Source: a virus. From it: DNA of 45,199 bases. The translations under genes and the position numbers were made by a program. Shown here in pieces: positions 27,913 through 36,652 of the stretch. The stretch spans positions 1 to 45,199 of the IMG/VR virus record IMGVR_UViG_3300005253_000078; one strand, written 5' to 3'. The notes under the pieces are model-generated. The model was given only the letters and a program-made list of their open reading frames with translations, was not told the origin of the DNA and searched no databases. The stretch's first letter is position 1, and each line of letters opens with the position of its first letter.

Positions 27913-30119
27913 CTCTGGTCATGCCGCTGGCCACCAAAGCAGGCAGCACTGGCCAACCATCCACGTGCAAGGGCTGCCCGCTGTATGGTGTCGGCAAGGG
28001 CTTTGTACTAGAGCCTGCTCCGGTCTGGTCGAAGATAAAGATGGCCATCATAGGCGAGGCCCCTGGCACCAATGAGGTGTTGCAAGGCAAGCCGTTCGTC
28101 GGTAAGGCTGGCTGGTGGCTCTTGAAGAACATTCTAAATCCTGCTGGACTCAGCAGAAAGGACGTGTATCTTGACAATACTCTGCGATGTTTGCCCCCTA
28201 AGAATAAGCAAGGTGAAGCGTACCCTGTGGGAACTGATAAGCTACAGGCTGAGATGCATTGCCGCCAATATGACAAGTTGGTACCGTCGAACGTGCCTAT
28301 CATGCTGGTTGGAGGCAAGGCGCTTGGACAAAAACTCGGACTAACTGGCATTTCGGATTGGCATGGGCACGTCACCCTCCAGGCCGGACAACTGGTTGGT
28401 TGTACGTTTCACCCATCGGCGGTGATGCGTCAGCCCAATCTGCTGCCCGTTGCCATACGTGAGCACTACAACCTGCTCACCGCCCATGCCAATCCATCCA
28501 TCTTGAAGCACCCCACGGTGGTCAAAGGCATGTTGTCTGACCAGGCTGGGCCAATGGTGTTCGACCTAGAGTGGGACATCAAATCTAAAGAGATTACCTG
28601 TATAGGAGTAGCTTATGAAGCCGACAAAGCATACTCAACCTACGACGTGGTTGCTAGTAAAGAGTTATTGGTTTCCCGTCTTACTGCCTCTCGCCTGGTT
28701 ATTGGTCATAACGTTATCGATGCCGATTTCAATGTTATGGGCCACCATCCCACTAACTATTCTCCTTCTTGTATTTTCGATACTAAGGTGGTCGCTCACC
28801 TTATCCACGCACATTTGGCCAACTTGGGTCTGTTGGGTCTTCGAGCTACAGTCAGTTATTACCGGCCCACTACCGGCTGGAAAGAGGATAAGGAAGACTT
28901 ACTGGAGTATAATGGGCGAGACTGTGCCTACAACTACTACCTCTACGAGCAGCTCTGCGCCGACCTCGACACCACCAATCAGTGGCACCTAGTCGAGAAG
29001 CAACAGCGCCTAGCTAGGCTGGCCGTGCTGATGAGGGAGCGAGGAGTTGACATCGACCTGAGAGCAGTCAGGCGGTATCACCGTGAGTGGCAGGGCAATA
29101 AGCAGTTGCTGAAGGATGACTTCCCGTTCAATCCCAACAGCCCTAAGCAGGTCATAGCGTTTTTCAAGGAGGAGGGGATTACGCTGCGGGACACCAAGGA
29201 AGTGACCATCAAGCGGCAGGCTGACCGGCACCCGCTGATGGAGCAGTTGGCAGACTACAAGGAGCTGGGGGTCAAGCCCATCACCACGTGGTTCCCACTA
29301 GGCAAGAGCAAGGTACATCCCACGTTCAATGTGACGGGCACGGATGTGGCGCGCTTCTCGTCTAGTGAGCCGAACTTCCAGAACATCCCACCGTCACTGC
29401 GCCGCATGATAGTGGCTCCGGAGGGCATGGTCATTGTGGGGCTGGACTTCTCACAGATTGAGAACAGATGTGTGGCGTGGCTGGCTGGAGACAAGCAGAT
29501 GCTGGCTGACTTCGCTTCGGGCATGGACTTTCACCGGCTCTCAGCGAGCCGAATCTACAACAAGAGGTATGATGATGTCACAGACTGGCAGCGATATGAA
29601 GGGAAGAAAACCATTCATTCAACTAATTACGGAGAGACTGCTGCAAGCCTTGCTGAGCGAGTGTTTGGAAGCCGCCGCCAAGGAGCCGTCGCTGATGCAG
29701 TCGCTCTCCAAGAAGCATATTTCGGTGCGTATCCGGCTATACGAACATGGCAGCGGCAAGTCTCAGACAATTTCGAGAGGGGAGACATTACCTTAGTCAA
29801 CCCCTTTGGAAGAGTGAGGTATATCTATGGACAAGATGCTCATACGAGGAAGAAGAAGGGCTGTCACTACTACGGGTGCTCTAGTGCTGCTGACATTGTC
29901 AATCAGCGGGCTCTGGATATATGGGAGGCGGAAGGGCTGGTTCCCATCCTCATCGTCCATGATGAGCTTGTCTATTGCCTACCTGTTGGTACGGCAACAG
30001 CTACAATCGCACGTCTCAAAGATATTATGACGCAGCCAGTCAAGGAGATGGGTGGGTTGGTGGTGCCTGTCACGGCAAAGGTGGGTGCAGACTATGGTAA
30101 CTTACGAATTCCTGAGTAG
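27906..30119 (+). CDS. Uracil-DNA glycosylase (family 4-like) fused to family A DNA polymerase (737 aa)
   Basis: Replicative polymerase with three parts. Residues 1-195: Fe-S uracil glycosylase type, with C21-x2-C24, C95, C119, GEAPGTNE (50-57) and HPSAV (169-173). Residues 215-350: DEDDy exonuclease, FDLEWD (219-224), VIGHNVIDADF (265-275), YNGRD (335-339). Residues 370-737: PolA palm/fingers, DFSQIENR (514-521, motif A), R563...K568...NYG (motif B), HDE (685-687, motif C). ATG 27906 from the ATGGTAG of LW27; an upstream in-frame start would overlap LW27. SPO1-type phage polymerases also carry a glycosylase-like domain. Confidence 0.92.
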   Translation: MVALVMPLATKAGSTGQPSTCKGCPLYGVGKGFVLEPAPVWSKIKMAIIGEAPGTNEVLQGKPFVGKAGWWLLKNILNPAGLSRKDVYLDNTLRCLPPKNKQGEAYPVGTDKLQAEMHCRQYDKLVPSNVPIMLVGGKALGQKLGLTGISDWHGHVTLQAGQLVGCTFHPSAVMRQPNLLPVAIREHYNLLTAHANPSILKHPTVVKGMLSDQAGPMVFDLEWDIKSKEITCIGVAYEADKAYSTYDVVASKELLVSRLTASRLVIGHNVIDADFNVMGHHPTNYSPSCIFDTKVVAHLIHAHLANLGLLGLRATVSYYRPTTGWKEDKEDLLEYNGRDCAYNYYLYEQLCADLDTTNQWHLVEKQQRLARLAVLMRERGVDIDLRAVRRYHREWQGNKQLLKDDFPFNPNSPKQVIAFFKEEGITLRDTKEVTIKRQADRHPLMEQLADYKELGVKPITTWFPLGKSKVHPTFNVTGTDVARFSSSEPNFQNIPPSLRRMIVAPEGMVIVGLDFSQIENRCVAWLAGDKQMLADFASGMDFHRLSASRIYNKRYDDVTDWQRYEGKKTIHSTNYGETAASLAERVFGSRRQGAVADAVALQEAYFGAYPAIRTWQRQVSDNFERGDITLVNPFGRVRYIYGQDAHTRKKKGCHYYGCSSAADIVNQRALDIWEAEGLVPILIVHDELVYCLPVGTATATIARLKDIMTQPVKEMGGLVVPVTAKVGADYGNLRIPE

Positions 30120-30288
30120 CAAAGGGCCTTGTGAGTCTTGTATATTCTGCGAGTGGTGTGGGCCATCATATCCAGACCAGAGTCACAAGCCAGGAACCTG
30201 TTACCATCTTCGCCAGAGCACTAAGGCTGGATTCTCTGATATAGTGGTTTGTGCAGACTGTCTTAGGGAGAAGGGTTTGATTTGGTGA
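30094..30288 (+). CDS. LW28: Cys-rich LW-family protein (64 aa)
   Basis: ATGGTAA start inside the last codons of the polymerase (26-bp overlap). Richest in Cys: C13, C16, C19, C22, C36 then C53-x2-C56, LREKGLIW, perhaps two zinc sites. Last gene of the operon; its 3' end overlaps the convergent late operon by 26 bp, and Trp is kept although nothing starts there. Confidence 0.75.
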   Translation: MVTYEFLSSKGPCESCIFCEWCGPSYPDQSHKPGTCYHLRQSTKAGFSDIVVCADCLREKGLIW

Positions 30289-30475
30289 TGTGGTTGATGA
30301 TGAATTCGCGCAGCGCGCTTATCTCAGACCGGATGCTGTGGAGGTCGTTCTCTATCACGTGGTTGAGCAAGACTTCTACTTTGGTGAAGCGGGCAGAGAG
30401 CTTCATGGCTACGCCTACTACGGTGATGATGTTGACGGCGACTGCCGTGCCGATGACTATGGTTTCGACGGTCAT
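30263..30475 (-). CDS. Small membrane-anchored coiled-coil protein (70 aa)
   Basis: Last gene of the late operon, ATGA-coupled to the large internal protein. One N-terminal membrane span (residues 4-22) then a heptad-patterned helix (28-65). Size and layout resemble phage lysis accessory or XhlA-like proteins; could be a pinholin or spanin-like factor. Not assigned. Confidence 0.65.
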   Translation of the reverse strand: MTVETIVIGTAVAVNIITVVGVAMKLSARFTKVEVLLNHVIENDLHSIRSEISALREFIINHITKSNPSP

Positions 30476-33400
30476 TCTCTGATGGCTCCTACGGCGGTCA
30501 GGGTAGTGGCGAACTGGTGCTCGGTGTCCACCTTGGCCATGCTGGTGGCATAGGAGAGGCGGGTATTGACCCACTGTTCGAGGGCGCGTGGTACTAGGGC
30601 GCGCACGAAGGGGTCTTTGTCTCTGCCTACCACCTGGTCTGAGAAGTAGGCGTTGCGGCGGCGGACGAAGAACCGCTTGACGGTATCATCGAGGTTGCCC
30701 GCGTCAACCTCTAGTCCTCTCTGCGTCCTTAATTTCACATTTGGGAATCTGGTCAACTGTAACTTGGTGCCTGTTTTGCGGCGCACAAAGTCGCTGAAGA
30801 GTTCGGTATCGTTAAGCTCTTTCTCAGTCAGTAGAGAGCCGAGGGAACGAGGCACTTGGATGTCCGTGCCTTTGATGGGTAGGAAGGAGGGCTCGTCGCC
30901 GCCTCCGGCCCTTATGCGTGGGCGGCCAGTGAGGAAGGGGAGTGTGGTAGCGCCTGGCAGTGGGAAGCCGCTCTCAGTGAAGGGTTCCTCCTGGAAGTCC
31001 GTGAAGATATTGTTGAACATGCGGAGAGTAGCCTTACCAACAAAGAGGCTGCCAACTAGCCTATCCATGTCATTCCAAATCCGTTCGAGAGGCACGCTGC
31101 CTGGGTCGGACAGGCCCGTCAGGAGGCCCCCGGCGAGCCCTCCACCAAGGAAAGTTAAGCCGCTGCCTTGGAGTGCTCCGGCGAATTTCTCTCCGTCCCC
31201 CCGGATTGACGCTAGGATAGCTACCCCGTCAGTCATCGGAGAGGGGAGGTTCCGCTCGCGGCCAGTGTCTCTGTCCACATACTTGAGTCCGAAGGGGGTG
31301 GGGATGAGTTCATCATAGATGCGGTCGAGGAAGTCTAGGAAGCCCGCCCCCGCCAATTGCTTGGTGACTGCGTCAGTCATAGCCTCGAAGGGCAGCTTGC
31401 CATCAGAGAGAGCCCGCTTAAAAGAGAAGGGAGCGCCAATGATGGGGACATACTCTGCTGTGAACTCCAGCCAGGCCCGCCCGAAGCGAGCGAAGGGGGA
31501 GATGAGGATTTGAGTCCAAGGACTGTCAACGAAGCGGGTGAAGCCCACGCCGCGCGGGACAACGAAGGCTCCTCGGTTAGCATTACGGATGATACGAGCT
31601 TGCACAAGGCCGGGCAACTCTTCTTGCAGGCCGCCTCGAATGAAGTTGTCTACGAATAGCCTACGCTCCAGGCCCTTGACACCGGCTTGGGAGGCTGCTT
31701 TGTATGCCTCGTCCATGATGTTCACGCGGGCGAATAGGCGTCGGGTCTGTCTGTCGGCAAAGCCTTTTAATTCCAGAGGCCCGAACAGGACTGCCTCAGC
31801 TACCTTTTCACCACGGGATAGGGCGGCAAACTCACCAATCTCTTCGCCGGCTGCCGTGCTGGCCTTGAAGTTCTTGAGAATAAAACGCTTTGCTGCTTTA
31901 CGATTGCGAATGGTGTTGACTACGGCACCAAGGCGGTTGCCTCTTGCTGCGTTACCGAGCAGCACGTCTGTTAGGTCGGCCACTCCCCGCGTCGCAGCAT
32001 TCCCGGCAATCTGTTGAGCATTGCCGAGGCTGTCCCACCCAACGGAGAACCAGGAGAAAAGGCTGTTTCGTACTGTGATGGTGGTTGCTTTGAAAGCATC
32101 CTCCATCTGCTCTTCTCCCTTGATGACTCGTTTAATAGTACGTGGATTGGTTAGACTCTTGAGGGCGGTCTGTAAAGGGCTGGGTGAGTTGAGATTTTGT
32201 ACTGCTACGATGGATTGCTTGGCAAACTCGTCTATGTTGCGGACTAGGCTAGTGAGGTGATTGATGGTATCGCCTTTGAACTTGCCTGTGCTGATGGCAA
32301 AGAGGAGTCGATTGGCTTCCTGGTTCATAGAGCGAAGCGTCTCTAAGTTGAAGCCTTGCTGGAACTCTCGCTTCAAGGTCTTCTTGTTCTTCCGCATCAG
32401 CTTTGATACGACGCCGTTGACGAGCTGTATCTCTTCGATGGCCACGCTCTTGAACTGCTCAAGAACCTCTTGGCTAGTCTCCTTTAGGGCCTTGTTGAAC
32501 TGGATAGAGCGGAGTCCCACATTGATAGGTTTAAGGCCGAGACCAGCTCGTTCGGCTGCCACCACAGCCATCTTAGCACCAGCTTTCGTATAGATGTCTT
32601 CGGCCAGTGCGCCCAGAGCGTCAAAGGATACAGTCATGCGCTCGACGGCACGGGGCAGGGTGTTGCGGAGGAGCTGGCCCGCGTTGAGCTTCTGTAGGCC
32701 CTTGTCTATCTCGGCGAGGAGCTTCTTCTTCTGCCTTCGTACCAGCTTATCACCGACTACCCCCGCTATCGGTTCGAGAACAGCTCCGAATGCCGCGAAC
32801 GTAGCGGCCTGCTCGGCCCTGGCTGCTAGGCTAGTATCTTCCTTTCCCACGAACACAGGACTCAAGCCAAGACCAGCGCCACGGAGAGCAGCGGCTGCCA
32901 CAGCCCGCTTGGTGAAGAAGCCCGCTGCTTTGTCCTGCACCAGACGGGCTCCGACAGTCGTTGCTACTTGGCCACCGACCCGCCTTGCTAGTCCGCCTAG
33001 CCCAAAGCCTAGCACCTGGCTGGCAGAGTCAACCGCACTCTCAAACGCCTTCGCTTGGAACACATCAGGGTTGCTAGCATCTTCGAGGAGCGAAGCCTTT
33101 TCTTTCTCGACTTCTTCCTCAGTCCGCTCGACGCCTACTCCGAATTGAGGCACGCCAAACTGACTGGCTTCCCTAGCTGGAGCGACACGCGCAGTGGAGA
33201 GTGTTGCCAGGCTGAGAGCCTCTGCATTCTCTTTACTACGCTGGGCGAAGTCGATAGTGGCGTCGATGAGGGACTTGCCGAACTCGGCAAAGCCTTTGAT
33301 GGTGCGCTCTAGGAAGCCGGGCTGTCCTGCCTCCAACACATCAATCAAGTCTTCAGCACTGATTAGCCCCCCCCTCTTGCTCCGGTCAAGTGCGGGGGAA

Positions 33401-33498
33401 GCGACGAGAGCTAGAGCTTGCTCTTGAGTAAGGGCAGAGGGTTGTGGCTGGAGGAGTTTGATTAGTGCGTCGGCACTGATGGATTTGGGTTCGGGCAC
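30472..33498 (-). CDS. Large internal virion / ejection protein (1008 aa)
   Basis: The largest gene, at the end of the tail/internal-protein cassette. Ala/Gly-rich helical stretches, Lys/Arg-rich coils (about 375-400), and hydrophobic segments such as LTFLGGGLAGGLL (about 780) fit proteins that enter the cell envelope with the DNA in short-tailed phages. No enzymatic motif seen. GTG start in a TAGTG overlap. Confidence 0.7.
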   Translation of the reverse strand: MPEPKSISADALIKLLQPQPSALTQEQALALVASPALDRSKRGGLISAEDLIDVLEAGQPGFLERTIKGFAEFGKSLIDATIDFAQRSKENAEALSLATLSTARVAPAREASQFGVPQFGVGVERTEEEVEKEKASLLEDASNPDVFQAKAFESAVDSASQVLGFGLGGLARRVGGQVATTVGARLVQDKAAGFFTKRAVAAAALRGAGLGLSPVFVGKEDTSLAARAEQAATFAAFGAVLEPIAGVVGDKLVRRQKKKLLAEIDKGLQKLNAGQLLRNTLPRAVERMTVSFDALGALAEDIYTKAGAKMAVVAAERAGLGLKPINVGLRSIQFNKALKETSQEVLEQFKSVAIEEIQLVNGVVSKLMRKNKKTLKREFQQGFNLETLRSMNQEANRLLFAISTGKFKGDTINHLTSLVRNIDEFAKQSIVAVQNLNSPSPLQTALKSLTNPRTIKRVIKGEEQMEDAFKATTITVRNSLFSWFSVGWDSLGNAQQIAGNAATRGVADLTDVLLGNAARGNRLGAVVNTIRNRKAAKRFILKNFKASTAAGEEIGEFAALSRGEKVAEAVLFGPLELKGFADRQTRRLFARVNIMDEAYKAASQAGVKGLERRLFVDNFIRGGLQEELPGLVQARIIRNANRGAFVVPRGVGFTRFVDSPWTQILISPFARFGRAWLEFTAEYVPIIGAPFSFKRALSDGKLPFEAMTDAVTKQLAGAGFLDFLDRIYDELIPTPFGLKYVDRDTGRERNLPSPMTDGVAILASIRGDGEKFAGALQGSGLTFLGGGLAGGLLTGLSDPGSVPLERIWNDMDRLVGSLFVGKATLRMFNNIFTDFQEEPFTESGFPLPGATTLPFLTGRPRIRAGGGDEPSFLPIKGTDIQVPRSLGSLLTEKELNDTELFSDFVRRKTGTKLQLTRFPNVKLRTQRGLEVDAGNLDDTVKRFFVRRRNAYFSDQVVGRDKDPFVRALVPRALEQWVNTRLSYATSMAKVDTEHQFATTLTAVGAIRE

Positions 33499-34721
33499 TA
33501 TTCTATCGTGATGCCACTGGTGAGGAGCAATTTGCGGATGGTCTCTAGGGCCTCCTCAGAGAGAGGGCCTTGAATGTTTATCTTACCCTTGCCGGGGTTG
33601 TTGGGGTCGAGCTGGATGTGGTCGGCCAAGGCGCTGTTATCCTGCCGTAACTTGGCGAGGTTCCCTTCTGTGAGTCCTCCCAATGCTAGGCCCTGTTGGC
33701 CACGAACTATGTCGCTCTTGTCTTGGTCTGAGGGGGGAAGGTCTCTTGGTGCCGTGAGAGCTTCGGGTGTTTGACTGGCTGTGATGCCTGTGAATAGACC
33801 ATTCAGTGCGTTCTGAGCGGCAGCACGGGTCTCGCCATTGTATCCACGCTTCGCCCCTTCCTCAATGAGCAGACGCTGGGCCTTTGGTGCGAAGGTTACC
33901 CCGTTGATTTTAGCACGGGGGTCATCTATTACGTCGAAGGCCAGGTCTTTACCGAGGTCTGTGGCATCTTGACCTTTTGCATTTTGTATGGTGAGTTTAG
34001 AGCTAGTGTCTAAGTGGTCTAGGAGAATTGCGTGTTGCTGGTCTGGTCTCGCTGTAGGAAGAGTGAACTTCCCTCCAAGCAAGTCTATCTCTTGGGAAGG
34101 CAGGATGGCTTTCAGGTCTTTAGGGAATAGGACTTTGCCGCCGGGCAGGGGGAAGAACGCCTTTTTTCCGAACTGAGCCTGCTGCGTGGGGTTGAAATTC
34201 TTGACCTCTTCGGCTGTGAAGACATCGCCAGGCACGTTTCTGAGGAACTGGCCTACTGCCTGTAAGACATCAGCGTCATGTTTGTCAGGAGCGAACGCGA
34301 TGCGCTGGATAGTCTCGGTGCTCTGTAGGAAGGTAGCGAGTTCGGCTCGTCGGCCTCCCTTCTCTAGCTCAGTGACTCGGCGGCCTTCTAAGTCAAGCCG
34401 TGTCTGTGCTTGCCCTCGGCGCTCCTCCTCTGCTTCTTCCTCTCGCTGTCTAGCGCGCTGCTGGAGTTGGAACTGAAGTGGAGCCAGCCCGCCAGCAGCC
34501 AAGGCTCCTCCTGCGCTACGGGCTTGAGACCCTGCTCCTAGTCCTAGCAGACCAGCCAGCAGGACGTTGGCAAGCAGGCCGCGTTCGGGCAGTAACTTGC
34601 CGCCGAAGACGCCTGGCTGTTGGGCGGGAAGAGTACGACTTCCTAGAGCGGCAGGGGCTTGCTGATTGAGGGTGTCGGCTCCAGACAGAGGCACTTGAGC
34701 TAGGGGGAACTGGTCGGGCAT
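33498..34721 (-). CDS. Internal virion protein candidate (407 aa)
   Basis: N-terminal Pro/Gln/Ala-rich region, a hydrophobic Gly/Leu stretch (about residues 48-65), then a charged coiled coil (about 85-130) and a mixed C-terminal domain. Composition and position match ejected core proteins. Not recognised by motif. Confidence 0.65.
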   Translation of the reverse strand: MPDQFPLAQVPLSGADTLNQQAPAALGSRTLPAQQPGVFGGKLLPERGLLANVLLAGLLGLGAGSQARSAGGALAAGGLAPLQFQLQQRARQREEEAEEERRGQAQTRLDLEGRRVTELEKGGRRAELATFLQSTETIQRIAFAPDKHDADVLQAVGQFLRNVPGDVFTAEEVKNFNPTQQAQFGKKAFFPLPGGKVLFPKDLKAILPSQEIDLLGGKFTLPTARPDQQHAILLDHLDTSSKLTIQNAKGQDATDLGKDLAFDVIDDPRAKINGVTFAPKAQRLLIEEGAKRGYNGETRAAAQNALNGLFTGITASQTPEALTAPRDLPPSDQDKSDIVRGQQGLALGGLTEGNLAKLRQDNSALADHIQLDPNNPGKGKINIQGPLSEEALETIRKLLLTSGITIE

Positions 34722-34722
34722 A

Positions 34723-35097
34723 TTAGGACTCCATGAAGAAACTTAGGATACTGGTCTCTGTGGTCTCGTCGTCGGGCAGGGCTTGGCGGAGGAATTTCAC
34801 TAGGAAACCTGCCATTGTGGGAGGGAACTGGTAAGCAAGCATAAGGTCAAGTAGTGTGCTGTCACCAGAGAGATGATAGCGAGACTTACCCAGAGCCTTG
34901 ATTTTGAGGTCAAACAGAAGCGCCTGATAACCGTCAATGTGACTATCGAACACACGAACCCCGCTGTCAGTGCGCGGGTGCCGAACTGACCATGCTTTGA
35001 GCAAGCCTGGATTACGTGTCTGATATGCTTCACTGTCTGGACTATGATAGCCCGTGTACTTAGCGATGGCGTCTGCTAGTGCCTCTAGTCGGCGCAT
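34723..35097 (-). CDS. Virion-associated muralytic-like protein? (124 aa)
   Basis: Starts with a short helix and Y-H-S-x-D-S-x-A-Y-x-RNPG-L-L-K-A (residues about 17-36), a variant of the RN-NPG-NL pattern of phage lytic transglycosylase-like proteins, then VFDSHIDGYQALLFDL and TLLDLM. Lies among internal proteins, where a particle-borne cell-wall enzyme is expected. No catalytic residue can be fixed by eye. Confidence 0.5.
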   Translation of the reverse strand: MRRLEALADAIAKYTGYHSPDSEAYQTRNPGLLKAWSVRHPRTDSGVRVFDSHIDGYQALLFDLKIKALGKSRYHLSGDSTLLDLMLAYQFPPTMAGFLVKFLRQALPDDETTETSILSFFMES

Positions 35098-35100
35098 AAT

Positions 35101-35832
35101 CTACTCTCGTAGGGTGTCGAACATCTGGCGCAGCAGGATGTGCGCGAGGAAAGAATGGTGAATCATAGACGCCCACTCCCGTCCCTCCCTCTGGTAGATA
35201 GCCGCGAATTGAGGATGCTGGTGCAAGTGAGTCTGAATGTAGCGTGCGGTGTGGTTGTCATAGAGGGTGTAGGCGACCCAACAGGCAATGATGGCTGACG
35301 CGCCTATGCCTGCTCCAGCCCCAATGAGAGAGTTGAGGAGACCACTATCTCCGCCGCCCACGAAACCGGATAGGCCACCAATGGCTTGGCCACTGAAGGC
35401 GGCGGGATTTAAGAGAGCAGCATTACCCTGAAGGATGGAACCGGCATTGAAGATACTGGCTAGTCTACGTTGGCCACCCTCGATACTAATCTGCCGTTGG
35501 GCACCAGCGAGAGACTCCGCCTCTGCGGCCTCAACTCCACCAAGCAGGGCGATGGTTGCTCCGCCTGGGAGTTGGCGTCCACCAAGTATGGCGGCGCGAG
35601 ATTGAATCTGTTGACGAGCTACGTCGAAGCGGCCTGTGGTTTCCTCGAAGGCTTGGGTGCGAAGGGCGGCCTCTTCGCCTGGTAGGAACCCAGTGAAAGA
35701 TGGGTCGAATACGAATGCGAGTTTCTGCCTAAGAAAGCCTAGTAACTCAGTTTGGCCAGCTAACTGTTGCTGCATAATGCCGAAGAGCTGCTTCGAGAGA
35801 GCTTCAAGTGCTTTGCGTGCTGATTTACCCAT
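35101..35832 (-). CDS. Internal virion protein, Gly/Ala-rich (243 aa)
   Basis: Gln/Ala-rich helices (residues 1-125), a Gly-rich membrane-active stretch (about 148-185, GLSGFVGGGDSGLL then IGAGAGIGASAII), and a His/Trp C-terminal domain. The glycine-zipper-like segment suggests membrane insertion during DNA ejection. Role inferred. Confidence 0.65.
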   Translation of the reverse strand: MGKSARKALEALSKQLFGIMQQQLAGQTELLGFLRQKLAFVFDPSFTGFLPGEEAALRTQAFEETTGRFDVARQQIQSRAAILGGRQLPGGATIALLGGVEAAEAESLAGAQRQISIEGGQRRLASIFNAGSILQGNAALLNPAAFSGQAIGGLSGFVGGGDSGLLNSLIGAGAGIGASAIIACWVAYTLYDNHTARYIQTHLHQHPQFAAIYQREGREWASMIHHSFLAHILLRQMFDTLRE

Positions 35833-35841
35833 AGTTTGTCC

Positions 35842-36651
35842 TTATAGTGGTGGTGCCTTCAAGTTGTGCGAGAGTATGCCATTGGCCCAATAGAGGTGGC
35901 CTCGCGGCATAATGACCTGCCACTTTGTTCCCGCCTCTTCCACGTAGTCGTTCGCCACGACTTCGACTAGGCCAACGTCAGTGATGAGGAGGCTTCCGAT
36001 TCCGACAGTCGAGAGGCTGACTTTCCCACGCTCAGTGTAGACGGGATGATTCCTGGTGCCCCGAAGTTTGCGTCCGTCCTTCAAATGAATCTCCGACCAG
36101 TAGGTCTCGGCCAGTTCCTGTCGAAGGAAGGGCTGGGCTCCTAGAGTAACTATGGCAGTGTCAACTAGAATACACCCGGCTTCGTCCCCACCACCTCCAC
36201 CCCCACCACCACTCGTATCTACGCCGCCGTCTGCGGGAGTTGTGACCGTCCCAAGAAAGAGGCGGCCTGGAGCCTGAAACAGCTCCTCTGTGTTGGTCGT
36301 CACGAATAAACAAACATCTGGCACCCCATCTCTATCGACATCATCGAGATAGACCCCATACTTAGTTGAGAATGACAGGTTGCCAATCGTTTGGCTCGCA
36401 TATGTGACCTTTGGAATGTCGGGCCAATGCGCCACAAAGGAAGCTATATCAATTCGTGCAACCGACCCATCATCTGCTCCGGTCAGTATGTTCAAGGGCT
36501 CGATATAGTAGGAGCGGTCGGCGACCACTGTGGTTACTACGGCGTCTAAGACCTGCTGGAAGTTCGAGGTCGGGAACTCTCCTCTTCCGTCGGGCGTTGC
36601 AAAGTCTCCCACAGAGGCTAGCTCCCTCACGAACGTCAGGTCTCTTGGCAT
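35842..36651 (-). CDS. Virion protein with C-terminal Hint (intein-like) domain (269 aa)
   Basis: Residues 1-140 are a beta-rich tail-type domain; 148-155 is a run of eight Gly; then a Hint domain begins at C160 and ends at HN (262-263). The block-B-like TRNH (199-202) and the terminal LYWANGILSHN (253-263) are characteristic. The residue after Asn is Leu, not Cys/Ser/Thr, and only six residues follow, so this looks like a bacterial-intein-like (BIL) module that may cleave or attach rather than splice. Confidence 0.8.
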   Translation of the reverse strand: MPRDLTFVRELASVGDFATPDGRGEFPTSNFQQVLDAVVTTVVADRSYYIEPLNILTGADDGSVARIDIASFVAHWPDIPKVTYASQTIGNLSFSTKYGVYLDDVDRDGVPDVCLFVTTNTEELFQAPGRLFLGTVTTPADGGVDTSGGGGGGGGDEAGCILVDTAIVTLGAQPFLRQELAETYWSEIHLKDGRKLRGTRNHPVYTERGKVSLSTVGIGSLLITDVGLVEVVANDYVEEAGTKWQVIMPRGHLYWANGILSHNLKAPPL

Positions 36652-36652
36652 T

